Below are positions 11,998 through 24,965 of a stretch of DNA of 64,000 bases, piece by piece (the stretch's first letter is position 1; every line of letters begins with the position of its first letter). The notes under the pieces were generated by a model that was not told where the DNA came from, searched no databases, and was given only the letters and a program-made list of their open reading frames with translations. Origin of the DNA: Hirudo medicinalis. Lineage: Eukaryota > Annelida > Clitellata > Hirudinida > Hirudinidae. The stretch is from contig MPNW01000062.1 in the NCBI GenBank assembly GCA_011800805.1, positions 156,604 to 220,603 on the forward strand, read 5' to 3'. The translations under genes and the position numbers were made by a program.

Positions 11998-14934
11998 CTA
12001 AGGTGTGGAATAAGATAAGAAGCGCTGTTATCAAGCTCGACATCGCACGATCAGATCTCGAGATGTCGCCAGCTGATATCATATCAGTTATTTCATCGCT
12101 TCTTGTCTCAGCAATTTCATTGTCTGTTACTCAATCACTTATCTCAACGTGCTCCTCCGCTTCCAAGTGGAAAGAATCTTCAGTCCGTGGAGCGTTCATC
12201 GCCGGGAAAGAAACTCCAGCGACGAGACCCGCGTTTTAATCTGCCTGGAGGCAAGTGCTTTGTTAGCATACGCCGGTCAGTGTATATAGTCGTCATTCTC
12301 AGCATAGGAGTCCGTGCGACCCACCGGTGCAAGCGCTCGCATGCCGGTGCGAATATTAAACACGCCTTCCATTCAAGAAGACGTCTTGTTGCCCGTCTAC
12401 TTTTCCATCAAACAGCTGATTAGTTGCACAGTCTGCAGGCGTTCGTTTGCTGGAGAAATTGGAAGAGGAAAAGCTTCAAGTGTTTAACTCTAGTTTCTGT
12501 TTTCCGTAAAATGTTCAGGAGACAAATTGGATATTCCTAAAAGCTCCAAAAGTTCTCTTTAAAAATGACATGTTTAGAATTTCTGGAGAAAAAAAATATA
12601 CCTTGAATTATTAATGAAATCCTAGTCACGTGATGCTTAACCAGTACTGACAAATTCGGAGAAACTAGATTTTTTTTAGAAAAAAGAGCAGCACAAAACT
12701 TTTCCACGTGCGAGTGTCTTTTTCCAGCTCAGAACGTAATCAGGGTTTCATTTTGGAAAAGATTTTGGAGTGAGAAAGAGTGGGTGAGAGAGAGTGAGAG
12801 AGAGAGGGAGAGAGGAAGCGCTCAAGTGTCGCTGAGGAGGCTGCGGATGGAAATGACAAATTACCTGGAGAGAGGAAATTCCACCGATGTTGAGACGGTT
12901 CGTCTTGCTTATCTGCGGGAAAATGTCTCGGCAGAATCCTTGTTACCATTACCGCATATTATTTTAATGTCGTGACTCGAGTACTTATCTTCCCGATGAA
13001 ACTGCCCACTCCACTCAACTCCATCCACTCCACCCACGAGAGGGTATTAGGAAGAATTTCTATTTATTTAAAAGAATGATAAGAATTATTATTATTATTA
13101 TTATTTTAAAATTCCGAGCGAATAAATTCTACACGACAGCATCAGAAGAGCTTGTAATTAATTCATGGTAAAATGACGTCATAAAAAGAGAACTAAGGAT
13201 CAGAATGACGGAGGATTCCTTAACCTTCTCCTCAGATGGGGGCTTAGGGGCGTCGTGAGGAAAGAAATGAGAATAATAACTGCAAGTCTCACTTTTTGCA
13301 CCCAGGAAGCAAGGCACGTTTCAAATGATGTTCAACAAGAAGAAAAGCCATCTCCGAAATAACACAATAAGAAATCTAATTAATATTATTATTGGGTTTT
13401 TGTCCTTTTTTTGTTCCTTCTTTTTGTTCTCCCGAAACGAAAAACAAACAAGTTCTAAAGTTGTCAACGGAATGCCATGAATGAATTCATGAGGAGGTCA
13501 TAATCAGTTCTTCTGGTCAAAGAGGAGAACCGAGAATAGCCTAAAACTGAGAAGCAGGTCGACAATTAAAACTGATTGTCAAATAGCCATGGCCCCGGGG
13601 TATCCCAAGAAATCCCACATTGTTTCGATTCAGAAAGAGCTGGAGTGCCAAATTGTTAATTCGTGTCTTTTCCATTTGCCCATGTTTTATTTCAGTTTTA
13701 ATGGGCACCTGGCAAACGATGCGCTGGATTCCTTTGAGAATATCGCTGGAATATTTCACATAATTACCCTTGACAATACCATATTCGCTAATTCTAGAAT
13801 AGTTTTGTTTATACATTTTCTTTTATCACGAATTGTCGGACACAAAAGCTTAACGATCAGATGATATTGAAATGTCAATTAGGACGGAAATGACTCTGAG
13901 GCTCATCGCTCACTTGGAAGCACAAAAATGTTGGAGGCGCACGAAGACAAATCCAGCTAAGGAACGCGGAAGAATACAAAAGTCATGGAGTGAATGCAAA
14001 GTGGGCTTTTGTTGCCAGGAGGGTTTTAAGCCCAGAAAACTAAAAGAGCCATATTAATAAGCACAGGTTTCGTCCCTGTTGAAAAATTTCCATTAAATTT
14101 CCATTTCGAGTGAAAATTCACAAAAATGAGGAGGCATTACGCCGACGTTTGTGGTCCAAATGTAAGTAATAAATGCTGCTCGAGAATATTCCAATTATCC
14201 CCGCCAAACCCACCGTTGTTGCTTGTATATTAATTGTTTTCTTATTTTTATGATATTTCAAGAAACAAATGACACCCTGGGACGTGAATAACAAGCGGAC
14301 ATCGCATCACCAAAGCATCTGCATCCAACATCCAGTAAACAGTAAACTGTATTTGACATCCGAAAGATCTACTTGTGCTGATGGCTCCTTCTTGTCACGT
14401 GTCACGAACGGAACTCTTCCGACGACGCGGTGGAATGCTGACGAAAGTCTCGAGGTTTGCATGGAAGAAAGCCATTCTTTGGCACTGGATGGACGTGCAT
14501 TCGTACTAAACGCCATGTTGTTGTTGTTGTTTTTTCGATTTTGTTTTCAGTTTTAAATATTTAGAATATTTAGACATCTCACCCCAAAATGTAAGTGCTG
14601 GCAAATATGTTTTAGCTTTTATTTTTAATTTTAATTTAAAAAATGTTTGATCGACGACATGTTAGGTTTTTGTAATAAAAATCTTTTTAATGTGATTTCG
14701 TCAGACTAATCTTTCCAAGAAATTTTGATGTGAGACAAACATTTTGCATTCGTATGAGAAATAAGCTTTATTTTCAAATGAATTTGTTCCTTTAATTCTT
14801 AATTTGAATAATATTATTGAAATTAAAATAAATCTTAAATTAAATTAATATTACGACAAATAGTGAATAAATAGTAAAGGAAAATAATTTAACAATTATA
14901 ATTAGGCAGAAAAAATTACCGATCATTTAAATCA

Positions 14935-14971
<37 letters not shown>
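14935..14971. repeat. (ATT)n microsatellite
   Basis: About 12 units of ATT. Confidence 0.95.
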
Positions 14972-14973
<2 letters not shown>

Positions 14974-17250
14974 TTAAATCAGTTATCTTTAAAGTCACAT
15001 GTCTTAAGCCGTACAGCGATTTTAGCAGGATACAGAGTTAATAATTATTGATAACTTGTTAATTATTCTCCGTTGTTAAATGGTACTCACAATCGCAATT
15101 TAGTTATAATAACTGAATTATTATCTTGAAAATTATGTTTAGACAAACAAATACACACATTTTAAAATTATCGAAATTATCTTCAAAAACCGTCATTTAA
15201 AAGCAAATCGGAAAATGAATCAGAAGAATTTGAACTAAAACAACTTTGGGGAGAGTCTCAAATTGGAACTTCTCAGCGTTGGACTTCCGACCATCTCAGA
15301 AAGGAATCATCAAAGAATGGCAAAGCGGTGACGTTTCTCCAACAGAACCAACTAATCCAAGCGTATGAAATTCTCAGACGTCGAAGAAAAAGTGGTTTTT
15401 CCAGAGATTCCATCGTCTGTCAGCGTCACGTCATCGCCATGGAGACGGAGAAAGGGGTCCGGAAAGACTTGTGGCATGTTGAAACTTTAGGCGGGAGTCT
15501 CTTGATTGAGGCTCGTTATTGGAATATTGAATTAAGCATTTCCTTTTGCCAACTTTTTTGAATCTCACGTGATTCGATTTCAATTAACGACATCATTTTA
15601 CAATCATCCAACCATCATAACGTGCTTTAAAACTTCCGGTTGGAGCTCCTAGATGGCGTTAGAAATGGCGCTACAGTGGCTCGTAAAGATGAAAATGTGC
15701 ACGAGGGGAGTCCTCATATGAAAAGGTGAGGAGGGTTCTTGCAAATCCAAGGATGAATTGACCGCGGGATCAGGATATTAATGGAAGGATTTGGACGGGG
15801 TATGCATAGGTGATGATTCAGTGCTTGGCATTTTAATGTGTAATTTGATACTTTACGCATTATCTGAAAAAAAAACTATTGCCATTGCGATGTCATCGTA
15901 AGTGCTTCTCCGTGTAAAACTTGTTTTTTTTTGCGTGACATGCTACTGGGAGAATGCAAATATTTGTATCCAGACATCACATCCTCCTTTGCCTCATCCA
16001 TCCATCATTCCTTAACATTGGAAATTATTTTTCATATTTACATTTTAATTGTTGTACTTTCATCAAATTGAATGGCATTCTTTCTTCTCGAACCGCAGGT
16101 CAGAAATGCATTTAAATAGATTTTTTAAATTGAAAATAAAATTCTCTTATTGGCCAAATTTGTGACTAAATTTTCAGTCACAAATTTCTTGATGGAATTT
16201 TTTTTAAGCCGATAAAATATTAGTTTGATGTACTTGCTTTAATGATTTCAAGTACTGTTGAACTTTAAGTAAGTACAACAAGTCTTGGTTTTACTAAATT
16301 GGACCTACGGACGGATGGATGGATGGATGGATGGACGAATAAATGGATGTTTGACAATCTCCAAAATGACGTAAATCCATTAGTGGACTTCAAGGCCACC
16401 GAAGCTGAAAGTGAGGAAGAGCAATTAATTCGGAGCAGCACCACTTCGTCATCAACAGCCATCGTTACGCTTTCTTAAATATTCAAAGCTTTCAAATTAC
16501 AATTTACTTCCGAGATGTAATCGTAAAATTTCGAAAGATCGCTTCCAAAGTCATAACTTTATTTTCAAACTCCTGAGAGATTTCATTCTCAGAGCAATGG
16601 CCTTCCAGAATGGAGAATTGAAAGTGTTAATTGCTTGCAATGGGTAAATGAGTAGAATATCTTCGCGTTTGTGAGTCCATGTTCGCACCTAGGCTGCTAC
16701 CATCATCCTGTTTCCAAGATCTGACAATTGACAGTTTTGCTCTCTTAGAATTGTTTTGCGTTGCTCGTGTCTAAATCTTTTGAATTTGAGAAAAAATTAT
16801 GGATATACAAATTTAAGTTAATAATTCAAAGTCTTTTAACTACTATTTATTTGCAATAATAAATTAATTACTTTGAATTTAAGAAATAATTTGTGATTAT
16901 TTGATTGTATAACTCATTTTGTTACAAAAAAAACCATCGAAAGTGGTTTAATAATTATCCGAAAATGTAAAATATATCACAAGCATAATTAACCCCTTTC
17001 ATAATTTCAGCCAGTTTGAACAAATGAGTGTTATGGTAGATCTTACAATCTCGGCTCAACTTTTGGCGTTCAAAGGGGAAATAATTTTTCATTGAAAAAC
17101 AATGAAAAAATGGGGAAAAGGAAAACCATATTTTACATTTCATTAAAATTTAAAATTTAAAAATTAAGTTTTGCGTCCGGTTTAATGTGTTAAATTCTGA
17201 AAATTTCTAAATTGAAGTTCTTTAATCAATCCATCAAGGAAGAAGTTTCT

Positions 17251-17270
17251 CGCGTTACCTTGGTAACGCG
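17251..17270. promoter_or_regulatory. X-box-like palindrome (candidate RFX transcription-factor site)
   Basis: CGCGTTACC-TT-GGTAACGCG is an inverted repeat with 9-bp arms and a 2-bp centre. Its core GTTACC-TT-GGTAAC matches the X-box consensus GTNRCC-N(0-3)-RGYAAC exactly. RFX factors binding such sites drive ciliary and neuronal genes in animals. It lies in the intron between Ig3 and Ig4. Whether it is bound, and which gene it serves, is inference. Confidence 0.5.
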
Positions 17271-18830
17271 TCAAACATTGAAGCTGCCAGACGCAGTGGG
17301 TTTCTAAAGAATATTACAAATTCGAATTTCCTTCTTTTGACTCAATTTTCTAAGTTAATTTAAAAATAGAAACAGCTCATGACCACCGCTGAAGTCACTC
17401 GCAGACGAGAAAATGAAAGACTAAATTGATACAAAAAATTATTAATTTCCTGAAATTCGATTGGCAAATTTCCAGTGGAAAATTAAAAAGAGTCTTGAAA
17501 AGCGTAAATATGTTTTTAATTTCCTGCAATGGGACACTTGTTTCGTGTCAAATGAACGATCACTTGGACTGAAAAGTTTCAGAAGCAGTTTCAGGATTGC
17601 AATCTTTCTCATAGAGCTTGACCAGATCAGAGCGGATAATTCCCAAGGTCGCACGTGCGTAGGTGACGTGATTCTTTCCGTTAACAAAACATTCAACGTG
17701 TGTGGTCGGAAAGCATCCTCAAGAGAACACCATGTTGGGGAGAACAGGTACAACTCTCTTAATAAGATGCATCAGACGAAAATGACATCTGTCGAGTTTT
17801 TAATTATTTTAAGTTTAATCCAAACCATCTTATTACTCCATTAATTATAGATTCTGCTTTTTTTTTAAATAAATATTTTCAGCTTTACCAGAAAAAAATA
17901 TTGCAAAAAGCGATAAACGCAAAGCCAGTTTAACAAGTTAAGCGCTGGGAAATCTCTTTGAAAGATTTTGAATAAAACGATGAAATTCCAAAGACTTAAA
18001 TGCATTCATTCATTAATCGATCCATCAAACAATCATTCATCGAACGAGGTCCTAATGAATGAACAAAGCTTTTAAACCCAACGGGTCTTCAAAGTTTGTA
18101 AGCAGAAAACAGACCACTTTGTGTTTTATTTTTCCAAGGTCACAAACAATATCAAAGTTGACCTTCATATATCAATGACCTTTCACTGTGAGGTGCCGAT
18201 ATGAGGTCCGGCACCTGACCCAGTTTATTTGGCTTGATCAAAATCACAATTGCCAAAGCTGTCACGTTTTGGATAAGTCTTACCAAAGGGTCATAATTTG
18301 ATAATGTCAGTTGAATCATTAGATTCATCACTCATTACATTGAACGAACGAGTGAACTTTGTCGGGTTGCCATAAAAAAATACGTCTGGTTTGTGCTTGT
18401 TTCAATTCTGCTTAAAGAAGTCATGCTTTCGCCTGGCAAATGGAACAATTCTTCTACCACTGGCCGAACAAGATAAGATCACTTTAGGACTAAAAATAAT
18501 ATATATTACTAATAATAAATATTAAAAATAACGTAAATAGTGCATTCAAATGAGCCTAATCATCTAATTATGTAACAAATAGCTAATAAACAACAACTGT
18601 AAATGAATAGAAATATTGTCATCTGTAACCAATCATAATGTCACATGGGTCACGTGCCTCCTAAATCCACAATTGAAAGAAATGAACTCCATTGGAAATT
18701 TCCATTTTCAATCCTCATTCGGGAACTGTTCAACCAACAAGGAATTAGGACATGAATTTGATGAATAAATAGTGTCTCCCAAGAAGGATGTGTTGATAAT
18801 TCTTATTAAACGATAAATAATAACAATAAA

Positions 18831-18915
18831 AATAATAATTATAATAATAATAATAATATTAATAATTATAATATTAATAAATTGATAATAACTAAAAAAT
18901 AAAAAGCTAAAATAA

Positions 18916-18953
<38 letters not shown>

Positions 18954-18964
18954 TAATAACAACT
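18831..18964. repeat. AT-rich block, copy A of a dispersed pair
   Basis: TAA runs flank a 41-bp core (18876-18916) that recurs at 20105-20145 with one mismatch. Confidence 0.85.
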
Positions 18965-20063
18965 TGTAACAGCAGCAGCTTAAATGACAACAATAACGAC
19001 GGAGGAGGGAAAATGACTCTGCGCCTGCGAAATTGATGATGATTCCCACTCAGCATTATTTTCGACCACGTGACTTGAAAGCACGTGATCGATGGCGAAC
19101 ATTATTCTTGAATAATATTTCAAACTACTGGCATTCTTTGTTCGACCAAAGGTGAACGAACTTTGCCCGCATGTCCAAGAAAGCGTGGAAGTCTTGACCT
19201 GAGTTACCAATGATATTCTTGGTTTCGAGACCCCGGGTCTATCCGATACTTTAATTGGTCAAATGTTTTGCCAGGCATTCAATCTGTATAAATTTGTAAT
19301 ATTTGTAAAATATCTATGGCAAATTGTAAACTCTTTGAAACTTTCTGACGTTTTCGCTTTGAAATTTGGACAAACATTCTGCTGATGAAATAGTATCAGC
19401 ACAACACTGAACTCGTTCTAAGAACACTTCCATGAAACTTGTGACCCTCTCTGGGACTGATCAGGCAGGTGTTTACGGTATTGTACTGACACCTCTTCAG
19501 CTCGCAGCCTTTTTCTGACACCAGTATCCACCTTTCCTTACTTCACCTGCACCATCCGTCACTCTCTCCGCACGCCAACGAACCGCCCGTTCACTAACAT
19601 CACAATATCAACTTATCAATGCAATTCATTTTCCTCTTTATTTATTTAGCTTTTCATTTACAAAATGCACTTCTTCTTAGTCTCCCATGGATCATCTAAG
19701 TTGCAAATTGCTTGCTTCCACAACTTGGAAGATGGTTTGCGCAAATGAATTAGCAAAGATCGTGTCTTTTCCAATTTCAAAGAGTAGAAGGCAGCAGAAG
19801 AAACCATTTGTCATCGGCTTCTTAACAAAACGACGTCCTTTTGGTGACGTTAAGGTTCTGTCTAAATTGCCGATAAATATTTTTTCTAATTTATTTTAAA
19901 TTATTTTTTAATAAAATTGCTCAATAAATTGATTGCTTATTTATCTAGGTGAGTTTAAGATATGTATTTATAAAAATTATAATTATATAATGATAATTAT
20001 CATTCATCTTTTCAAAAAGTAATTTTGAAAATTACGGGCGAAATGTTGTTATTGTAACATGTG

Positions 20064-20144
20064 ATGATAATAATAATAATAATAATAGTGATAATTATAA
20101 TAATAATAAATTGTTAATAACTAAAAAATAAAAAGCTAAAATAA

Positions 20145-20181
<37 letters not shown>
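20064..20181. repeat. AT-rich block, copy B of a dispersed pair
   Basis: Same orientation as the block at 18831-18964. Shares the core containing ACTAAAAAATAAAAAGCTAA, then a TAA run ending in CAAC. Confidence 0.85.
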
Positions 20182-20182
<1 letters not shown>

Positions 20183-20535
20183 CGTAATACTTGGACTGTT
20201 TTGACCCTCAAATACATGTGTCCGCTCAGACGTTCTTAGAACAAACATTCTTGTAATTTCGTGAGAAGAAATGAAAAATCCCCAACTGCTTTGTGAATGA
20301 TTTTTGAAGGCTTTCTAAGATTTCTTGAAAGATGTTTGAAAATAGTATTTTGTATTTGTTTTCATATTATTGTTATTCAATTAATATTAATTATTAGTAT
20401 TTGCCTACGCAAAGAAATAATGAATATTACTAGTTGCTTAAGCTATCAATTCATTTTAGTGACAAAGTTATTATGATTAGGAATAAATTTAATCAATTAC
20501 ATATAAATAATCTTTAATTATAATCTTCAACTCAC

Positions 20536-20666
20536 AAGTGACGTTTAGGAAGGCTGTTGCTTCGGCAGGTTGACCAACCCCGTTGAAAGTCATGCACTTG
20601 TACCAACCCATGTCCTCCTTTAACAGCAACTTTATCACCAGGCTCCCGTCAGCGTACAACCCTGAT
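20536..20666 (-). CDS. IGSF9/turtle-family protein, exon: second half of Ig3
   Basis: Phase 2 in (acceptor AAAATCAG|ATCAGG, completing an Arg codon), phase 1 out (donor GTCACTT|GTGAGT), 43 full codons. It encodes the D-E-F-G strands: YADGSLVIKLLLKEDMGWYK, then CMTFNGVGQPAEATAFLNVT. The F-strand Cys pairs with the Cys in the previous exon. The 'DGSL.I....ED.G.Y.C...NG.G.P.A.A.L.V' pattern is that of Ig3 in IGSF9-family proteins. Confidence 0.9.
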
Positions 20667-21608
20667 CTGATTTTATCGAGAAATTATGTTACGCTTATTA
20701 TTGTTTAACACATTTATTTTATTATCCTATTGTTGATATTATATTCATTATTATTATTATTATTGTCATCTTAATGTAAATTCTAAATCTGATCATACTT
20801 TCCACAATTACTTCTGTGCACTCGCTTCCACATCTCGGAATCTCATTCCGCTGGAAGATAAGATTCGCATATTAAAATGGAGAGTGTCCAAAAATTCGTC
20901 TGCTATCCATTTCCATGAGAAACTACTTTGAACATTCAGGATCAGCAAGACGATTAAGAAGGAAACAATCGGCTCAGGTAATGATAGATTGATGGAGGTA
21001 TTAGTGGAAGGATGGATAAAGGACGTAATGGATGGAAGGATGGATGGACGGATAACGGACCCAATAGATGGATGGATAGATAAATGAATGGAAAAGGGAC
21101 AAGCCTGCTGACGTTGATGACTTGCAGAACAGCAATCAATATTTCAGTGCCACTTTGAGATGCTTCTAATTGCTTGAAATTCGAGACAAAGCTTTCCGGG
21201 AAAAAATTTCCAAGGTCTCCGTTTGTTTGTAATCTCCACAATTAGGAAAATTAACAATTAATATTGAATTAACTCTCCACAATTTAAAAATTTTACAAAT
21301 TCTCATATTCAAATCTAGGAAAGTGGAAGAAAAATGTATAGTTTGTCCTCAGTTTTTATGCCACTTTTTTCGTAATTGCTTGCTTATTAACACAAATTGA
21401 AGGTCCAAAAAAATATAAAAAATTTGATGCTCAACATTTGATTGGAACATTTGACAACACCCAACTACGAAGTGCAGTTCACCAAGAACATATCGAATCA
21501 GATTTTAAGGGAGAAGTAAAAAATCATTCTCAGGCTTAAAACTTTTTGAAATCTTTTACTAAAGGAAGAGAGAAACTGTGATCAGAAATATAAAAAATAT
21601 CAATAATT

Positions 21609-21700
21609 ATAAATATAAATATCGATAAATATCAATAAATATCAACAAATATCCATAAATATCCTTAAATATCAATAAATATAAACATAAATTTCAATAA
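21609..21700. repeat. Imperfect ATAAATATC-type repeat
   Basis: About eight variants of AAATATCAAT in tandem. Confidence 0.8.
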
Positions 21701-22571
21701 AAACAAAAATAATCTCAAGTATGTCATCCGGGAAAAAGTAACTTTGATCTTTAGAGACTGAGCATCAAATCATTGGATCCTATGAACCCGACGTGTAACT
21801 TAAATATTCTTTTGAAAGGAGAAATCTTCAGTCAACAGAACAATCATGTGTCAAGGCTCGATACAATTCACTCTCCCTCGGTCGTTGGGGGCATCACGCA
21901 CCGATGGGATTCAAAACCAGTTGCTTCTCGGCCCTCCCATCTCCAGGGGGATAAAGATTGGAAAAAGTACGGAATGGAAAAAAACTCTCTTGTTGGGCAT
22001 TCAGGAGATTGTGAGCTGTAACGGAGGCTGTTTATTGTGGAAATAAAATGGGAAATGCATTGTTGTTTCCTGAGTGAATTATTGTTGAATTGTTAATAGA
22101 ACCAGATTTACATTCGCGTAGAAGCCTGTGGAAGGAAACACAAGCGATGAGATTTTCGGAGCTCATGATCCGACTCTCAATTTCTCATTACGAATCATCG
22201 CACAGTGGAACCAATAATTGACTTGATTAACAAATGATTTTCAAATTATTATTATTTTTAAATTAGTAATCAATTATTTACTAAAAGTCAATGAAAATAA
22301 TAGCAACAATGATTGTAATACTTAATAAGTTATGTAGCTTCTACATGGATGGTCCAATTAGCGGTAACAGTGTTCCCTTCTGGCGGCCTTTGAGTGTTAT
22401 CAGAGTTGTTTTTGTACAAACTCGAAATTTGGTTTATGTTTTTCGTGTGCATAAGATAACCTCAAGGAATGAATAAATAAATAGTTATGACTATAACTTT
22501 TAACAATGTTAAAAAAAAATATATATTAATAACAATATTAATAATAATAAATAATAATAAGAATAATATTT

Positions 22572-22623
22572 CTAATAATCATAATTTTTCTAGCAATCAT
22601 AATTTTTCTAGCAATCATAATTT
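22572..22623. repeat. Short tandem repeat, about 18 bp unit
   Basis: Three copies related to AATCATAATTTTTCTAGC. Confidence 0.85.
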
Positions 22624-23551
22624 GCAATAATTTTTGATATTATTTGAATACATTAGGCAACAGAGTCATAAGCTTAGAAGAGTTCAGTCTGGTGACTGAA
22701 CTAGAAACAGTACAAATTTTAATTTCTCTACAGCAACTAAGTTGGGCAATGATTATTTTTAACAAAAATGATTTAAAAAAACTCTCATGACATATATTTT
22801 TATTTAAAATGGATTGTCAAAAATCAAGAACCACTTCAATAAATTTCAATAATTTGTAATTATTTTAGAAACATTTACAAAGAATTTATATCATAAACTC
22901 CATGCTAAATAAATATGTGTTTGATATTTTAATTATCAATATTTGGACTTTAACAATCCGTATCTTACAACAATCAGTTACATACCATAAATTTCACACT
23001 CTCTTCCTGGAAAACTTTCTTGTCGCATTTGACAAATGTGCAGCCACCCTGCTACGTAACAAACTTTTCACAAAATTTATTTGAGCCGATTCGAAGTTGT
23101 AAAATTCCAATTAATAAAACAAAATGACTGGCAAACCGAACTAAATGTTTGTGTGTTTTTAACCCAGATGCTCACTAAAATTTTACAAATTCTTCTTCGC
23201 TTCTCCTTATTTCGGACAGAATCATTGTGGTTAACTTTTGAAGTGGAGAACAAATTGTAAAATATGATGACAAATTGAGGCCATTTTTGTAATTTTCCTG
23301 AGGAATTGAGAAATAGCTTTCTACTTTGAACATGTTTTAAGGCGAAGACATATTTCATTTGTTTATTTAACATTCGCAAATTTATATTTGAAAATTATGC
23401 CTTTCTCTCCTCCATTGTAAATAAATAGTTTTATTTTTATTTATGCTTTTTCGGTTTCCTTGTCGATTGTGTAATTGCATATTATTATAAAACATATGTT
23501 GAACATGTCCGAATAAAATCAGAAATGAACTTGAATTATTGCTTCCATCAC

Positions 23552-23708
23552 CTGGACATAAGTGATGGCAGAGATTGTACACTGACGTTGTCCTTGTACC
23601 AGATGTACGTTATGGTGTTTGGACTCCCCTCTGCGTGGCACGACAACTTCACTCTAGTCCCTTCCATGGATGTTTGATTGTTTGGAGGCACTGTGATGTA
23701 AGCGCTAC
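23552..23708 (-). CDS. IGSF9/turtle-family protein, exon: first half of Ig3
   Basis: Phase 1 in (acceptor CATATTCTAG|GTAGCGC), phase 2 out (donor ATGTCCAG|GTGATG), 51 full codons. It encodes AYITVPPNNQTSMEGTRVKL followed by the B-strand motif SCHAEG and the C strand YIWYKDN. The 'VPP.NQT..EG' start is what I recall for Ig3 of Drosophila turtle. NQTS and NVSV are possible N-glycosylation sites. The domain is interrupted by an intron of about 2.9 kb after the C' region. Confidence 0.9.
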
Positions 23709-24506
23709 CTAGAATATGGAGAATAATGCTAGGCACTAACCATTAAATAAGATAATTAATTTAAGATGAATTTCAGGTTGAAATCAATTTAAGACATGTT
23801 ACCTGAGTAGGTCCAGTTTGAATCTGGAACAAAAAGAAAAGTTTTCAAACGTTCGCCAGAGTTCAATAAAATCTTATAATCACTCTAGCGAATAAAATGA
23901 AACTTTAGGAAAGTATTCCAATTTTAAAGTTGGCAGACAGAGTAAATTATTTTATAAATATAAGGTTATTTATTTTAAATTATTTAATAAAATATTTATT
24001 ACATTCATATATTAAATCATAATCCTAATAAATGTATTTCTTTTTTTTTTGTGTTTCATCCGTTCTTAAAATTCTCATCAACTACACGCAACTCATAAAA
24101 ATGCTGCTCCTCTTCTCATTCTTGAAAATTGGAACGATTTAACGCGTGTTCGGAATAATATTTGCAAAATAAAATAAAATATTTAACGATGCGATGAAAT
24201 AATTCAATTTAAATATAATTCAGTTGCTAATTTTTAAGATTAAATCGTTATTTAATATGGCAAAAAATGAATCGAACGGAATGCAATCAGGTTGCAAATG
24301 CTTTTGAATGTGATTTGCAAAAATGTCAATCAAATCCAAAAAACCCGTTCATAAAATTTTAACAAAAAAAAACAAAACAATAATAACTTTTTATTGTTAT
24401 TGTAATAGTAATAATTAATAGCATTAATTAATATTATACATTAGTTTTTAATAAATCATATTATTTCAGAACATTTACATTAAGATCGGAAGGCGACTCA
24501 ACTGAC
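23709..24506 (-). other. Intron between Ig2 and Ig3 exons
   Basis: About 0.8 kb of AT-rich intron between the phase 1 donor at 24506 and the phase 1 acceptor at 23709. Nothing else recognised. Confidence 0.8.
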
Positions 24507-24965
24507 CTTCCACAATGAGTCTTATCATGTGCTGGGCGTGCCCTGCAGCATTGGTGAGGGTGCACGTGTAGAGGCCGGAGTCGCTTTTTTCTAGGTTAGG
24601 AATCTGGAGATTGTAGTCGTACATAATCATCCTCCTGACTTCAGAACTGGCAATTTCCACACCAACTGAATTACTCCAGACTGTCCGCGATTGTCTCGCA
24701 GAGTTTCTGATTGACAGACCGCTTGGTGGATGGTGCTGGAGTACGTTCGTTCGCTGGAGCATTGCACGTTCCAGATGGTTATCCAGATGGTTGTTGTTGT
24801 TGTTGTGATGAACGCTTATCAAGGGAACCGTTGGAAGTTCTTTCCCGTTTTTATGCCAACTTATGATCGGCTGAGGAGCACCAGAGGCGTCACAATGCAG
24901 CTCCAAAGTTTCTCCAACTCTTCCGGTAACAAAACTCGGAGATGATTTGATCAGAGTCGGAGGAA
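24507..24965 (-). CDS. IGSF9/turtle-family protein, exon: complete Ig2 with long internal insertion
   Basis: Single-exon Ig domain, phase 1 in and phase 1 out. Acceptor CTACTCCAG|TTCCTCC, donor GTGGAAG|GTCAGT, 152 full codons. It starts VPPTLIKSSPSFVTGRVGET, with the PP linker typical of I-set domains. The B strand is LELHCDASG, the C strand IISWHKNGKELP, and the F strand SDSGLYTCTLTNAAG. The Trp-to-Cys distance is about 98 residues, against about 39 in Ig4 of the same protein. The roughly 59 extra residues lie between strand C and strand E, are polar, and hold HHNNNNN encoded by an AAC run, then a His/Ser/Arg-rich stretch. The frame stays open across the insertion and both borders fit the neighbours, so I read it as a real loop and not an unspliced intron. 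A cryptic intron inside it cannot be excluded without transcripts. Confidence 0.88.

Larger units (their letters stand above)
11998..20535 (-). other. Intron between Ig3 and Ig4 exons
   Basis: About 8.5 kb. It contains a GA-rich tract (about 12775-12815), ATT microsatellites (13085-13107, 14935-14971), a GGAT run (16312-16335), the X-box palindrome at 17251-17270, an unassigned 384-nt open frame at 17461-17844, and two related AT-rich blocks at 18831-18964 and 20064-20181. The interval 12240-12430 is richer in CG dinucleotides than its surroundings. No further Ig exon seen. Confidence 0.65.
20667..23551 (-). other. Intron inside Ig3
   Basis: About 2.9 kb. It holds an imperfect GGAT/GATG tetranucleotide tract (about 21000-21095), an 'AAATATCAAT'-like repeat (21609-21700) and an 18-20 bp repeat (22572-22623). 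No exon seen. Confidence 0.7.

Noticed and set aside
12240..12430. CG-richer segment with TATATAG as an internal promoter
   Set aside because: No initiator or downstream exon could be linked to it on either strand.
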